This document shows, one piece after another, positions 1-8,873 of a stretch of DNA of 64,000 bases. The stretch comes from Sphingobium limneticum. Its GTDB lineage: Bacteria > Pseudomonadota > Alphaproteobacteria > Sphingomonadales > Sphingomonadaceae. A model generated the notes under the pieces. The model was not told the DNA's origin. It saw nothing but the letters and a program-made list of their open reading frames with translations, and ran no database searches. The stretch spans positions 1 to 64,000 of the forward strand of contig NZ_VYPZ01000006.1 in NCBI RefSeq assembly GCF_008710155.1. The letters run 5' to 3'. The position numbers and the translations under genes are program-made. Each line of letters begins with the position of its first letter. Positions within the stretch are counted from its first letter, which is position 1.

Positions 1-47
1 TGGTAACTCCACCTTACCGATGAGCCCGGTGGCCACCGAGATCGAAT

Positions 48-79
48 TCGCATGGGTGGGGCATGCCCCACCCATGCGA
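48..79. repeat. 32-base perfect palindrome
   Basis: The arms, starting TCGCATGGGTGGGGCA, pair without a loop around base 63/64. The palindrome lies just past the 3' end of the minus-strand gene that stops at 102. It could form a cruciform or be a protein-binding site. No T-run follows it on either strand, so it is not a standard terminator. Confidence 0.7.
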
Positions 80-101
80 TCGCCTCAATCTACACCGGAA
101 A

Positions 102-368
102 TTACACCACGAGCGCGGACGCTAACGGTGACGCGCCCACAAAATGCTCGATCCGCCCTGTCAGCCTGATCACGGCCGGGGCGGAAAGCTCATCGCAAAG
201 CTCCGGACCGTCCAGCGCCTCGATCAGCAGCATGGCGACGGTCAGAGTCGCCCCATAGGGGATGAAACGCCTCGCGATGCGCGCCAGCCGGGAATGGCAT
301 TCGAGAAACGCGTCAGTTCCCTCCTCCGATAGATGCAGCCGGTAGGTCCGCGACTTGGGTGTCGCCAT
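102..368 (-). CDS. Small hypothetical protein divergent from the transfer operon
   Basis: This frame encodes 88 residues starting MATPKSRTYRLHLSEE. The start was chosen at the ATG on 368-366 because the longer upstream frame runs through the repeat cluster and looks non-coding. The protein has a basic N-terminus and then a strand-like stretch (RTYRLHL) followed by helices. That would fit a small DNA-binding protein of ribbon-helix-helix type, but I do not recognise the family. It is transcribed away from the conjugation operon and shares its upstream region with it, the usual place of an operon regulator or relaxosome accessory protein. The function is unknown. Confidence 0.5.
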   Translation of the reverse strand: MATPKSRTYRLHLSEEGTDAFLECHSRLARIARRFIPYGATLTVAMLLIEALDGPELCDELSAPAVIRLTGRIEHFVGASPLASALVV

Positions 369-444
369 CGATAGCCTCCCTGATTCGCAAAATCCGCATC
401 TCTCCTGACGACCGAATTCGCGTTTGAAGCTGTCCATGCGCATA

Positions 445-527
445 AAAGCGGCACTGAAATGCCGATTTCGGCACTTCAGTGCCGCTTTCGGCATCTCAGT
501 GCCCTCCCCATTGCGGCGTGTGCCGCA
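445..527. promoter_or_regulatory. Repeat cluster in the divergent region before the tra operon; candidate operator or oriT
   Basis: The 287 bases between the small minus-strand gene and the first operon gene hold three copies of a 16-base unit TCGGCAYYTCAGTGCC: inverted at 465-450, direct at 468-483 and direct at 488-503. The first two form a 44-base inverted repeat (445-488) with a single mismatched pair (459/474). A further short inverted repeat, TGCGGC-GTGT-GCCGCA, lies at 512-527. Iterated, dyad-symmetric sites next to a transfer operon are typical of operators or origin-of-transfer binding sites. No relaxase gene is nearby to decide between them. Confidence 0.5.
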
Positions 528-655
528 TTGGATGCATCGCTTGGAGCACCCGATCGGAGGTCGAGACGCCGCTCGAAAGAGAGCGAGCCGCCCCGGCCCA
601 GAACGGACCGCGAAGCCAGGCCGCTCATGCGCCTGACAACAGAGAGATTTGTCCG

Positions 656-925
656 ATGTCAGCATCACGACTGGCCATCATGGCCGGATTGCTCACACTC
701 GCCCCCGCTCCGGGCTCTGCACCTGCAGCCCGGAAGGTAGGCCCCATTCAGCCGCCGTCGGCTCCAAAGAAACTGGCGATTGCCCAGATCGGCGCCGATT
801 TCTTCATTGGGCAACCACGCACTGCAAAGCCCGCCGAAGAAACCGTCGATCTCGGAAGCACGGTGAAGATCGATCAGCGCCTCCTCACAGGGAGCCCCCG
901 TCCGAACGCAGGAAGCAATCAATGA
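656..925 (+). CDS. Small exported protein, first gene of the conjugation operon
   Basis: This frame encodes 89 residues. The start ATG at 656 follows a purine-rich AGAGAG sequence. The N-terminal stretch (about residues 1-25, MSASRLAIMAGLLTLAPAPG...) reads as a signal peptide with an Ala-X-Ala-like end, so the mature protein of roughly 65 residues should be periplasmic or secreted. There are no cysteines and no recognisable domain. Its stop overlaps the ATG of the DsbC-like gene (ATGA), so it is translated as part of the same operon. I do not recognise a family. Confidence 0.55.
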   Translation: MSASRLAIMAGLLTLAPAPGSAPAARKVGPIQPPSAPKKLAIAQIGADFFIGQPRTAKPAEETVDLGSTVKIDQRLLTGSPRPNAGSNQ

Positions 926-1698
926 CCCGGCATTTCAACAGAACGAGCCTGACGGCAGCATGTTTGATACTCGGCACGGCAGCACCTGCACTGAGCCAGG
1001 GGCCAGTCGAACCCGACCTGTCTCAAGTCGCCAGATCCGCAGAGGCCCAGCTGCGTCAAAGTTTCACGAACCTCCAGTTCGAGGATTTTGCGCCCTCACC
1101 CGTCCATGGCCCACTCTTCCAGGCCCGCGCCGGCGGCCGCATCCTCTATTACGCGCCGGAAAGCGATCATCTCCTGTTCGCGACCATCTACGACAAGAAT
1201 GGCGTTAACCTGACAGCCCTGTCCCAGGATGCTGCGGCCCGAGCCAAGCTCAAGGATATAGATCCCAAAAAAGCGCTCCTGATCGGTCCGCCCGGCGCCC
1301 CACTGGTAATCGAGTTCACCGACCCCGACTGCCCCTACTGCCGCGCGCTCGATCGCTTCTGGGCGACAAAGGCAGCCGAAGGCAAACCAGTGCGCCGCCA
1401 AATCTACTTCGTGTCCGGCATTCATCCAGAGGCGGCTTCAAAAGCTGAGCACATTCTCTGCGCGAAGGACCGCGAAGCCGCGTTCCGCGCGACCTATGCC
1501 GGCGAGCCGCCAAAGCCCCTCAACCGGTGCGCGGATGGCGCTGCCCAGGTTCAGGCTCATGGCCAAGCGGTCAAGTCGATGGGCATTTCGGGCACCCCGA
1601 CGCTCATCCTCGACGGGCAGGTCATATCGGGCTTTGCCCAAGCCGAGATCGAAGCCTGGCTCGCCAAACAGCGGCCGACAGCCAAGCTACCGACCTAA
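922..1698 (+). CDS. DsbC/DsbG-like thiol-disulfide isomerase of the conjugation system
   Basis: This frame encodes 258 residues with a signal peptide (about 1-25, ending ALSQ). An N-terminal DsbC-like dimerisation region comes first (about 30-115). A thioredoxin fold follows with the active-site motif C137-P-Y-C140 in the context FTDPDCPYCRALDRFW and a cis-Pro motif GTPT near the end. Such periplasmic proteins shuffle disulfides in cysteine-rich transfer proteins; here the cysteine-rich TraU and TraN-like proteins are the likely clients. The ATG overlaps the preceding stop. Two other thioredoxin-like proteins lie later in the operon. The 172 bases that follow hold no gene. Confidence 0.85.
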   Translation: MTRHFNRTSLTAACLILGTAAPALSQGPVEPDLSQVARSAEAQLRQSFTNLQFEDFAPSPVHGPLFQARAGGRILYYAPESDHLLFATIYDKNGVNLTALSQDAAARAKLKDIDPKKALLIGPPGAPLVIEFTDPDCPYCRALDRFWATKAAEGKPVRRQIYFVSGIHPEAASKAEHILCAKDREAAFRATYAGEPPKPLNRCADGAAQVQAHGQAVKSMGISGTPTLILDGQVISGFAQAEIEAWLAKQRPTAKLPT

Positions 1699-1870
1699 TC
1701 CCTATTCTGGCGGGCCTCAGGCTGCATGGCGGCCCAAGGCCTCAAGATGCCGACGATGGCGCCCGATCCCGAGGAGCCACCCAGCCTGTCGTCGGCCGAC
1801 AGCGAACACCCAGTCGGTGCCGGCAGGCATGTCTTGGGGCGGCTCCTCTTGTGTCCGGAGACTTAAGCAA

Positions 1871-2197
1871 ATGATCAAACTTGCAAACATGCCGCTCCTG
1901 CGCCGCCCGTCTCGGACGGCCGATGCCGTGGGAACGTTCGTCGCTGCCCTCGCCCTCGCATCGGCCGCCCACGCCTTCCAGGCGCCGGCTGCGGGCGATC
2001 TTGGCTACGACATTTACGATATCGTGGTGAACCAGGGCGTGAAGGGGCCGCTGGGCTTTGTGGGCGGTGTCGCCGCCTTCCTGTTCGGCGTCTCGCGGCT
2101 CTTCTCGAACATCATGATCGGCATTCCCACGATCGTGGCCGCCGTCTGCCTCATCCGGGCGGACTCCATTCTCCAGACCTTCGGCATGATCGTCTGA
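1871..2197 (+). CDS. traA: TraA-like conjugative pilin precursor
   Basis: This frame encodes 108 residues. A long leader ends in AHA near residue 35, followed by a mature part of about 70 residues with two hydrophobic segments (about 58-72 and 78-95). That is the usual architecture of F-type pilins (TraA) and VirB2. Its place directly before traL and traE matches F-type operons. Pilin sequences diverge quickly, so the call rests on size, leader and gene order more than on a motif. The mature protein would sit in the inner membrane before assembly into the pilus. Confidence 0.7.
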   Translation: MIKLANMPLLRRPSRTADAVGTFVAALALASAAHAFQAPAAGDLGYDIYDIVVNQGVKGPLGFVGGVAAFLFGVSRLFSNIMIGIPTIVAAVCLIRADSILQTFGMIV

Positions 2198-2315
2198 AGA
2201 CAGGCTCAACGGACCAGCGCGGGGGCCCAATCGCCCCGCGCCGGACGGAGAGCGAACCGCGCTCTTCGTAAAACCTCACATCTGTTCAGATGTGGGTGAA
2301 GCAAGGGAGAAGGGC

Positions 2316-2582
2316 GTGGACGAGAGACTTCCACAATTTCTGCACAAGCCGGTCCAGATCCTCTGGTTCGACGCGCAGGAGTTCATCCTCGTGGTCTCCA
2401 CCATCTTCGTCGCCGTCATCGTCGGCGGGCTGGTGGGCTGGTCGCTCCTCGGCGTCCTTCTCCTTTTCATTCCCTGGAAGCGGACGAAGCCCCGCGGCTT
2501 CGTGCCCCATCTGGCCTGGCGCTGGGGTCTGCTGCGCCTCCCCCATTATCCCGGGCCGACCCAGACCCGCTTTTGCGAGTGA
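2316..2582 (+). CDS. traL: TraL, inner-membrane pilus assembly protein
   Basis: This frame encodes 88 residues. The GTG at 2316 was chosen because GGGAGAAGG lies just before it; an upstream GTG at 2292 has no ribosome site. The sequence begins VDERLPQFLHKPVQILWFDAQE, close to the TraL-family N-terminus (an 'I-P-R-Y-L..P' start followed by a short acidic turn). Two membrane helices follow (about 25-42 and 44-57), and the end is cytoplasmic. TraL is the VirB3 counterpart of F-type systems. It ends seven bases before traE. Confidence 0.85.
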   Translation: MDERLPQFLHKPVQILWFDAQEFILVVSTIFVAVIVGGLVGWSLLGVLLLFIPWKRTKPRGFVPHLAWRWGLLRLPHYPGPTQTRFCE

Positions 2583-2589
2583 GATCTCC

Positions 2590-3225
2590 ATGTTTCGTCA
2601 GAAATCGCCCCAGGAGGCCGCCGACCCGCTGCTTGGCAAACCAGGAAGCTTTGGCATTCACCGCTATCTCCAGGGATCATCCAACCTGTTCGAGGAGAAC
2701 AGGCTGCTCAAATTCTCGATTGTCGGCCTGTTCGGTATCACCGCCGTGCTGGGGATGGCGCTCTACTCGACGTCCCAGAACCAGCGCACGATCGTCATTC
2801 CCTTCGGCGCCAGCGGTGATCTCTATGTGACCGGTGGCAAGCCTTCTTCGGCCTATCTGCGCGCCATGACGCGAAACATCGTCGCGCTGTCTGGTACATA
2901 TTCTGCGCTCTCTGCAGACCGGCAGTTCCAGGAGCTGCTCAGCATCGTCCACCCGACCGCCTATAATGGTCTGCGGGATAGCCTGAATGGCGTGCTCGAT
3001 GAGCTCGCCAACAATTCCACGCTATCGATCGCCACCTATATCCGGCCCGATCAGCCTGTCACCTGGACCGATCGCCAGATCCTCGTGCCCGTCGAGAAGA
3101 TACGCGTCATCGGCGGCGTCATCCGCAAATTCCGGGGCAATCTGCGCATCCGATACATGATCGATGCCGGGCGCTTCTGGATCCTGTCCCTCACCGAGGA
3201 GAAATTCGATGCCGAGCTTCGGTAA
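2590..3225 (+). CDS. traE: TraE, VirB8-like assembly protein
   Basis: This frame encodes 211 residues. A cytoplasmic N-terminus of about 45 residues is followed by one membrane helix (about 47-63) and a periplasmic domain. The periplasmic part carries TraE-like features: a conserved ATYIRPDQ-like strand near 145 and a C-terminal strand RIRYMIDAGRFWILSLTEEKFD. TraE corresponds to VirB8 and forms part of the inner-membrane platform. Its last 17 bases overlap traK, indicating coupled translation. Confidence 0.88.
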   Translation: MFRQKSPQEAADPLLGKPGSFGIHRYLQGSSNLFEENRLLKFSIVGLFGITAVLGMALYSTSQNQRTIVIPFGASGDLYVTGGKPSSAYLRAMTRNIVALSGTYSALSADRQFQELLSIVHPTAYNGLRDSLNGVLDELANNSTLSIATYIRPDQPVTWTDRQILVPVEKIRVIGGVIRKFRGNLRIRYMIDAGRFWILSLTEEKFDAELR

Positions 3226-3988
3226 CCGAGCGCGCGCGTCTCGCGCTGCCCTAACCCTTCTGCCTCTCATCGCCATGGCCTCGCCGGGACACGCGCAATC
3301 GATCCAGGCATTGCCCGATCAGACCAGCACGATCCGGCTCTCGAACCGGGACGTCAATCATCTCGTCTGTCAGGGCGGCGAGATCGAGGATGTCAAATTC
3401 TCCGCCGAGAAGGGTCTTGCGGTCGAGAAGGGCGGCGGCGACGCCTGGGTCAAATTCCTCGTCCGCGAAAGCGACGATGGCGGCCAGATCACCCGCAGCT
3501 ATGTGACGACGCCGTCCGAGTTCTTCGTCACCTGCAACGGCGCGATCTACCCGCTCTACGCCGAGCCATCCGAAATCCCCGCGCAGACGATCACGCTGGT
3601 GCCCGGCGCCCGGCAGCGCGCCCGTGCCAATGAGGATCTGCTCGCCCCGCTCGCCGAGGAAGATCGTGCGGTCTCGATCACCCTGTCCCTTTTGCAGGAT
3701 CGGGTGCCGGCGAGCTTCACCGAGGTGGCAACCGCCAGCCGGCAAATCACCCTCCCCGCCGCACCCGCGCTGCGCATCACCGAACGCCGCCGCGTCACCA
3801 TTGAGGGCGCAGGCCTCAACGCATCGGAATATCGGGTCGAAGCCACAAGCGACATGGAAGTCGACGAGCGCCTCTTCCTCGATGCGGCGCTCGGCGCCCG
3901 GATCTTCAGCGCAACGCTTGATCGGCTCTCGCTTCGTACCGGGGAGACCGCCCGGCTCATCATTCTGCGCCGGGGAGACGGGCTATGA
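3209..3988 (+). CDS. traK: TraK, outer-membrane core secretin-like protein
   Basis: This frame encodes 259 residues starting at the ATG on 3209 inside the end of traE. A signal peptide (about 1-29, ending GHAQ) is followed by a periplasmic region. It contains two cysteines in its first half (LVCQGG and FVTCNG). TraK is the VirB9-like partner of TraB and TraV in the outer-membrane core complex. The TGA overlaps the ATG of traB. Gene order, size and the IRLSNRDVNHLVC-type opening support the call. Confidence 0.85.
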   Translation: MPSFGNRARASRAALTLLPLIAMASPGHAQSIQALPDQTSTIRLSNRDVNHLVCQGGEIEDVKFSAEKGLAVEKGGGDAWVKFLVRESDDGGQITRSYVTTPSEFFVTCNGAIYPLYAEPSEIPAQTITLVPGARQRARANEDLLAPLAEEDRAVSITLSLLQDRVPASFTEVATASRQITLPAAPALRITERRRVTIEGAGLNASEYRVEATSDMEVDERLFLDAALGARIFSATLDRLSLRTGETARLIILRRGDGL

Positions 3989-5334
3989 GCGATGAGCGAA
4001 GGAATATCCCCCAAGGTCCAGACGAAACCAGTTCGCCCGCGCAAAGTAGCGGCGCCAGGGGCCGTTCACGGCCGACCCGGCCATCCTCGGCAACGACCGA
4101 AAGGAACAACAGCGTCCTCCAGCTGCGCGGCCCGGCCCTTCTCGATCTGAAGGCACGTTGGGCGACGCTCAGCCCACAGCAGCAATTACGCGCACGCCAG
4201 GCCGCGATCGGCGTGCTGGTCGCCCTGTTCGGCTATGGTCTTTATTCCGCCTCGCACAGCGCGGAGGACACTTCGCCTCAGGCGCCGGCGGCATCCAAGC
4301 TCGACATGGGGGCGGGCCTTCGCGGCGACAGCCTTGAAACGAAGGTGCGCGGCGACCTCAAGAAGATCCTCGATGGGCAGAACCTGCTCGGCGACCGAGT
4401 CACGGCGATTGAGGAGGGCCGGATCGGAAGCGCCGGTCCAGCATCGAGCGAAGCAGCAGTCGGCGACCTCCCCAATGCCATGCCGGGCGATATCCCGGCC
4501 TTTCCGCCCAGCCCGACACCAAGCGAACTCGAACGTGCCGACGGCAGCCTGCCAGCACCGCCCATGCCGAGCGCGCCGGCTGTTCCGCCCGCGCCGCCGG
4601 TCGAACGCCAAGTGGGCGCGATCGGCGCCGCGACGAGCGCAGTCGTCGCGGAAGGATCGGCTGCTCCAAATGGCGCTAAAAAAAAGACCAGGACAATCTA
4701 TTTGCCGCCTGGTTTCATGAAGGCGCGGCTGCTGACCGGGATCGACGCGCTCGCCAGCCGGGACGCGACGAGCAACCCGGAACCGCTGATCGCCCGCGTT
4801 CAGGCGCCCGCCGTGCTGCCCAATGATGTGAAGGCCAACCTCGCTGGTTGTTTTGTCATCGGCAACGCCACGGGGAGCCTTGCCAAGGAGCGCGTCGAGG
4901 TCCAGCTCATCTCGCTCTCCTGCGTCGATTTTGACGAGCGCTCGGTCATTGACCAGCCGATCAAGGGTTTCTTTGTCGATACTGATGGCAAGAAGGGGCT
5001 GTCGGGCAAAGTCGTTACCCGCGCCGGCGCTGCGCTCGCCCGCAGCTTTATCGCCGGCACGATCGCCGGGGTCAGCCAGAGCGTCGAGACCACCTTCGGC
5101 AACACCTCGACCTCGGCGCTCGGCACCGTCCGGTCCCTGGACGCGGGCGATGCGCTCAAGACCGGTGTCGCAGGCGGCCTCTCCAAATCCTCCGACAAGC
5201 TCACCGATTTCTACCTCGATCTGGCGCGTCAGGCTGGGCCGATCGTCGAGGTCGGCGCTGCCAAGGACGTGGTGGTCGTGATCCAGGAGGGCCTGGCTCT
5301 GGAAATCAAACCCACCACTACAACCAAATTCTGA
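3985..5334 (+). CDS. traB: TraB, VirB10-like core complex protein
   Basis: This frame encodes 449 residues. It has a cytoplasmic N-terminal tail, a single membrane helix (about 72-88), a coiled stretch (about 112-145) and a proline-rich periplasmic linker (about 165-210, with PPMPSAPAVPPAPP). The C-terminal beta-barrel domain from about 230 contains IYLPPGFMKARLLTG and a VQLISLSCVDFD strand, both typical of TraB/VirB10. The protein spans the envelope and links inner-membrane energy use to the outer-membrane pore. ATGA overlap with traK. Confidence 0.92.
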   Translation: MSDERRNIPQGPDETSSPAQSSGARGRSRPTRPSSATTERNNSVLQLRGPALLDLKARWATLSPQQQLRARQAAIGVLVALFGYGLYSASHSAEDTSPQAPAASKLDMGAGLRGDSLETKVRGDLKKILDGQNLLGDRVTAIEEGRIGSAGPASSEAAVGDLPNAMPGDIPAFPPSPTPSELERADGSLPAPPMPSAPAVPPAPPVERQVGAIGAATSAVVAEGSAAPNGAKKKTRTIYLPPGFMKARLLTGIDALASRDATSNPEPLIARVQAPAVLPNDVKANLAGCFVIGNATGSLAKERVEVQLISLSCVDFDERSVIDQPIKGFFVDTDGKKGLSGKVVTRAGAALARSFIAGTIAGVSQSVETTFGNTSTSALGTVRSLDAGDALKTGVAGGLSKSSDKLTDFYLDLARQAGPIVEVGAAKDVVVVIQEGLALEIKPTTTTKF

Positions 5335-5353
5335 TGTCCGCCAAATTCTGATG
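5324..5353 (+). repeat. 13-base direct repeat across the traB stop codon
   Basis: CCAAATTCTGATG occurs at 5324-5336 and again at 5341-5353. The first copy contains the traB stop codon. It looks like a small local duplication in the traB-traV gap and probably has no function. Confidence 0.6.
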
Positions 5354-5383
5354 CCCACTTGCCACCTTCAGGGAGAGTATTCC

Positions 5384-6004
5384 ATGCCAAGCCAGCACTC
5401 TTGCGCGACCGCACGCCTCGCCTGCCCTACCCTTTTTCTCCTGCTCGGCGCCTTGTCCGGCTGCACCACGCTTGGCTCGGCCATGTCGCCCTATCCTGAG
5501 AAGTTCAGCTGCAAGAACAGCGATCACGGCCAGTGCATCCATCCCGAGAAGGCCTATGCCGACGCCGTGGCTGGCCGGGCATCAAAATCCGATCCCAAGG
5601 TCACGAACAGCAGCAAGGTATCCGGAAGTTCCGGGAACACCGACAAGCGGAGAACCGGCCGCACTTCCACTGCAGATGGCTATGTCGGCTACCGCAGCAG
5701 CATCTATCGCGAACTTCAGGGCCTGGTCGAGGCGCCGGTCACACCGATGCTCCGGCTCGGACGGACGGTCCGCACGCTGATCCTCCCTTATGCCGATCGC
5801 GACCGCCCCGACCGGCTTTACATGCCGCGCTACGTCTATTCGATCTTCGACAAGCCGCAGTGGGTGGTCGGCGATTATCTCGTCAATCCGGCTGAGCCAG
5901 CCGCGCGGGCTCCCATCCTCGAGCAGACCAAAGCGAAGCCCACGCTCACCGATAGCGATATCCCGGCGCCGCCACTGGATCAGGCACAGGAGCAGGATCA
6001 ATGA
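5384..6004 (+). CDS. traV: TraV, outer-membrane lipoprotein
   Basis: This frame encodes 206 residues starting at the ATG on 5384, which follows a GGGAGAG ribosome site. It has a lipoprotein signal with lipobox LSGC (Cys27). Two further cysteines (FSCKNSDHGQCIHP) are characteristic of TraV, and an envelope-exposed tail follows. TraV (VirB7-like) anchors TraB and TraK in the outer membrane. Its stop overlaps the start of traC. Confidence 0.88.
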   Translation: MPSQHSCATARLACPTLFLLLGALSGCTTLGSAMSPYPEKFSCKNSDHGQCIHPEKAYADAVAGRASKSDPKVTNSSKVSGSSGNTDKRRTGRTSTADGYVGYRSSIYRELQGLVEAPVTPMLRLGRTVRTLILPYADRDRPDRLYMPRYVYSIFDKPQWVVGDYLVNPAEPAARAPILEQTKAKPTLTDSDIPAPPLDQAQEQDQ

Positions 6005-8529
6005 GGGGGCTTGGAACGCGCCATGGCGGCGGCATGACCTATGAGCGTCTGCGGCAAAGCGTCTCGCGCGACGCCTATTCGGACTTCTTGCCCATGGTGA
6101 GCTGGGTCGAGGAGGAGGAAGCCTTCCTCACGATCGATGATGGCTGGGGACAGGCCTGGGAACTGGTGCCGTCGGCTTACCTCTTCGCCCATGTCCATCA
6201 GGCATTGCTCGGTCTTCTCAACATCCAGTTCGGCACTGGCACGGTGGTGCAGCTCCACTGCTTTGCCGATCCGCTGATCGACCAAGCGCTCGACGCCTAT
6301 CTCGATCTTAAATCCCGGCCCGATCCGCTCGTCCAGGCGTCGGCCCGGCGTACGGCGCAATATCTGCGCGACGGCACCGAAGGGCTTTCCGCCCTTCACG
6401 GGATCCCCATTCGCAATTTCCGCGTACTGCTCGCGATCAAGTCCCGCAAGCCTCTCGGTGCGGACCTGCGCCGGCAGATCGAGGAGCAACTCTCCAAGCT
6501 CGGCATTGTGCGTATGGCCCCCGAAGCGCTGGTGAGCTTCTATCGCCGGATCTTCAACGGCGCTTTCGATCCGGCGCCCGGCGTCTTCGCCCGCGGGACC
6601 GCAGACAATCCGGCGCGCCCCGTCCGCAAGCAGATTATCGATGCAGGGCCGGACCTGCTGTTCGATGGCCCGGAACTCTACTTCGGAAACCAGGTCGCCC
6701 GCTGCCTGACGCCCAAATCGCCCGCGCGCCGCGTAACGGCCGAGCGTTGCAACCGGCTGCTCGGCGGGATGCGCGGCGCGGCCGAGGATAGCGACCAGAT
6801 CGGTGGTCCCTTTCTCTACACATTGAACATCCTGTTCGATCACTCGGCCTTCGAGATCCATAAGCGGGCGCAAATCCTCTCCGCGCAAAAGGCCGCCGGC
6901 AGTTTCGCCGTCGAGGTGGGGAAACAGATAGAAGAAATAGGCTGGGTGCTGGACGAAGCCGGCAACAGCCGCTTCGTCTCAGTGATCCCCACCGTCTGGG
7001 TGTTCGGTCGCGACAGCGCGCAGGCCCGCGAAATGGCCGCCCGCGCCAAGCGGCTTTGGGAAAGCGAACCCTTGCCCTGGATGATGCAGGAGGAGAGCTA
7101 TCTCAATCCCATCCTGCTGCCCATGAGCCTGCCCTTCGGCTTCTATCCCGAGCGCCGGACATTGCGGATGCTGGAGCGCGACCTTCCCATGCCCGCCAAG
7201 GCGGCGGCGCTGCTGGCGCCCGTCCAGACCGACTTTCGCGGCGGCGGCCGTCCTGCCCTCCTCTATGTCGGCCGCAAGGGCCAGCTCATCACGCTCGACC
7301 TCTTCGACCCGCGCATCAACAATTATAATTTCATCGTCTCGGCCGAGAGCGGCGCTGGCAAGAGTTTCCTCCTCAATAATCTTTGCCTCCAATATTATGC
7401 GCAGGGCGCGCTCATCCGCATCATCGATATCGGCGGCAGCTACAGGAAGCTCTGCACCCTCTGCTCCGGGCGCTACATCGACATTGGCGAGGAGGCGCTG
7501 GTCCTCAATCCCTTCGACATGGGCTTTGCGCTCGACGGCGACGATCGCCAGTCCGCCATCTCCATGGCGGTCGCGATTGTCGCGGAAATGGCCAATGCCG
7601 CGACCCGCAAGGGCGTCACCACCTCGGAATGGAACCTCCTCAAATCCGCCGTCCAGTGGACGATCGACAGCGGACGCGCAGAAGCAGGGATCGATGCCGT
7701 CCGGGACTGGCTTGGCGCCTATCCCGCAGACGCTACCCAGGACCTCGACAAGGTCGATCATCTGGTCCCGGTCGCGCGCGAACTCGCCTTCAACCTGCGC
7801 GATTTCGGCAGTTCGGGTGCCTATGGCCATTTCTTCAACGGCCCCTCGACCTTCGACATCTCTTCCGATGAGTTTGTCGTGCTGGAGCTCGAACGGCTAA
7901 AAGCCATGCCGGACCTCTTCAACGTCATCGTCATGGTGGTGGTGAATGCGGTGAGCCAGGAGCTCTATCTCTCCGCGCGCGACCGGCCACGCTTCGTTCT
8001 GTGCGATGAAGCCGCCCAGTTCATGACCCGGACCGATGGCCAGGATTTATCCCGCCTCGCCGAGGTGTTCGGCCAGGGGTATCGCCGCGCGCGCAAATAT
8101 CAGGGGAGCTTCGGGGTCGTCCTTCAGTCGATGAACGACCTGCTGCTCTTCGGCGGCACGGGACAGGTGATCCTCGAAAATGCCGCCACCCGCTTCCTGC
8201 TCCAGGGATCGACCTATGAACGGGCTGTCGAGAACAAGATCCTCGATTATTCGGGCTTCGTTCTCGATCTCCTGAAATCGGTCCGGAACAACAAGCCGCA
8301 TTATTCCGAGGTTTTCATCGACTCCCCGCTCGGCCTCGGCATCGCCCGCCTGGTCGTGGATCCCTTTTCCTACTGGATCAACACCTCGGCCCCCCAGGAA
8401 GTGGCCGCCTTCGAAGCGCGCCTGCGCGCCGGCCTCTCGCCGCTCGAAGCCGTCTGCGATCTGGCCGGCATCGACCCCGCGCAGCTGCTGGGCTCGCCCA
8501 GATCCATTTCCTCGCAGGAGATCTCATGA
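6001..8529 (+). CDS. traC: TraC, conjugation ATPase (VirB4-like)
   Basis: This frame encodes 842 residues, or about 831 if the in-frame ATG at 6034 (MTYERLRQSV) is used. The N-terminal TraC_F_IV half runs to about residue 400. A P-loop NTPase domain follows with a Walker A motif SAESGAGKSFLL near 450 and a Walker B motif FVLCDEAAQF near 665. TraC is the cytoplasmic or peripheral-membrane ATPase that powers F-pilus assembly. The first ATG overlaps traV (ATGA). The next gene starts inside its last codons. Confidence 0.95.
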   Translation: MRGLGTRHGGGMTYERLRQSVSRDAYSDFLPMVSWVEEEEAFLTIDDGWGQAWELVPSAYLFAHVHQALLGLLNIQFGTGTVVQLHCFADPLIDQALDAYLDLKSRPDPLVQASARRTAQYLRDGTEGLSALHGIPIRNFRVLLAIKSRKPLGADLRRQIEEQLSKLGIVRMAPEALVSFYRRIFNGAFDPAPGVFARGTADNPARPVRKQIIDAGPDLLFDGPELYFGNQVARCLTPKSPARRVTAERCNRLLGGMRGAAEDSDQIGGPFLYTLNILFDHSAFEIHKRAQILSAQKAAGSFAVEVGKQIEEIGWVLDEAGNSRFVSVIPTVWVFGRDSAQAREMAARAKRLWESEPLPWMMQEESYLNPILLPMSLPFGFYPERRTLRMLERDLPMPAKAAALLAPVQTDFRGGGRPALLYVGRKGQLITLDLFDPRINNYNFIVSAESGAGKSFLLNNLCLQYYAQGALIRIIDIGGSYRKLCTLCSGRYIDIGEEALVLNPFDMGFALDGDDRQSAISMAVAIVAEMANAATRKGVTTSEWNLLKSAVQWTIDSGRAEAGIDAVRDWLGAYPADATQDLDKVDHLVPVARELAFNLRDFGSSGAYGHFFNGPSTFDISSDEFVVLELERLKAMPDLFNVIVMVVVNAVSQELYLSARDRPRFVLCDEAAQFMTRTDGQDLSRLAEVFGQGYRRARKYQGSFGVVLQSMNDLLLFGGTGQVILENAATRFLLQGSTYERAVENKILDYSGFVLDLLKSVRNNKPHYSEVFIDSPLGLGIARLVVDPFSYWINTSAPQEVAAFEARLRAGLSPLEAVCDLAGIDPAQLLGSPRSISSQEIS

Positions 8530-8873
8530 TGCGACATCCTCCCGCCACGCCCCCGCCAGCCAAGCCGACGGCTTCCCAGCTTGACCTTGATCTTGATCCA
8601 ACGATCGAAGCACTCATCGAGGCGCGAGCCGTCAGCCTAGCCCAGCATCAGGCCCTGTTCTGGCGCTTCCGGCTCGTAACGATCGAAACGCTGATGATGG
8701 GCGCGCTCGTCCTTTGTGCGGGGCTCGCTCTGCATCAGCCTGCGGTCATGGTCCTGCGCGCCGCAGTCATGGTGTCAGCCGGCTGCTTTGCGAGCGGCCT
8801 ACTGCTGATCGGCCTCACCGGCGCCTTCGATCGCGGTCTCGACCACTTCACCCGGTGGAGGCGCGGCAAATGA
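8526..8873 (+). CDS. Small membrane protein between traC and traW
   Basis: This frame encodes 115 residues; ATGATG gives a choice of start at 8526 or 8529. A polar, proline-rich N-terminus of about 45 residues is followed by two predicted membrane helices (about 57-73 and 77-97) and a basic tail (RWRRGK). I do not recognise a family. In F this position is held by trbI, another small membrane protein, but sequence similarity cannot be claimed from reading alone. Both ends overlap their neighbours, so it is a genuine operon member. Confidence 0.6.
   Translation: MMRHPPATPPPAKPTASQLDLDLDPTIEALIEARAVSLAQHQALFWRFRLVTIETLMMGALVLCAGLALHQPAVMVLRAAVMVSAGCFASGLLLIGLTGAFDRGLDHFTRWRRGK

Noticed and set aside
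1771..1848. GAGGAGCC / GGCTCCTC inverted repeat in the gap before traA
   Set aside because: Arms of only eight bases around a loop of about 60; likely chance in GC-rich DNA.
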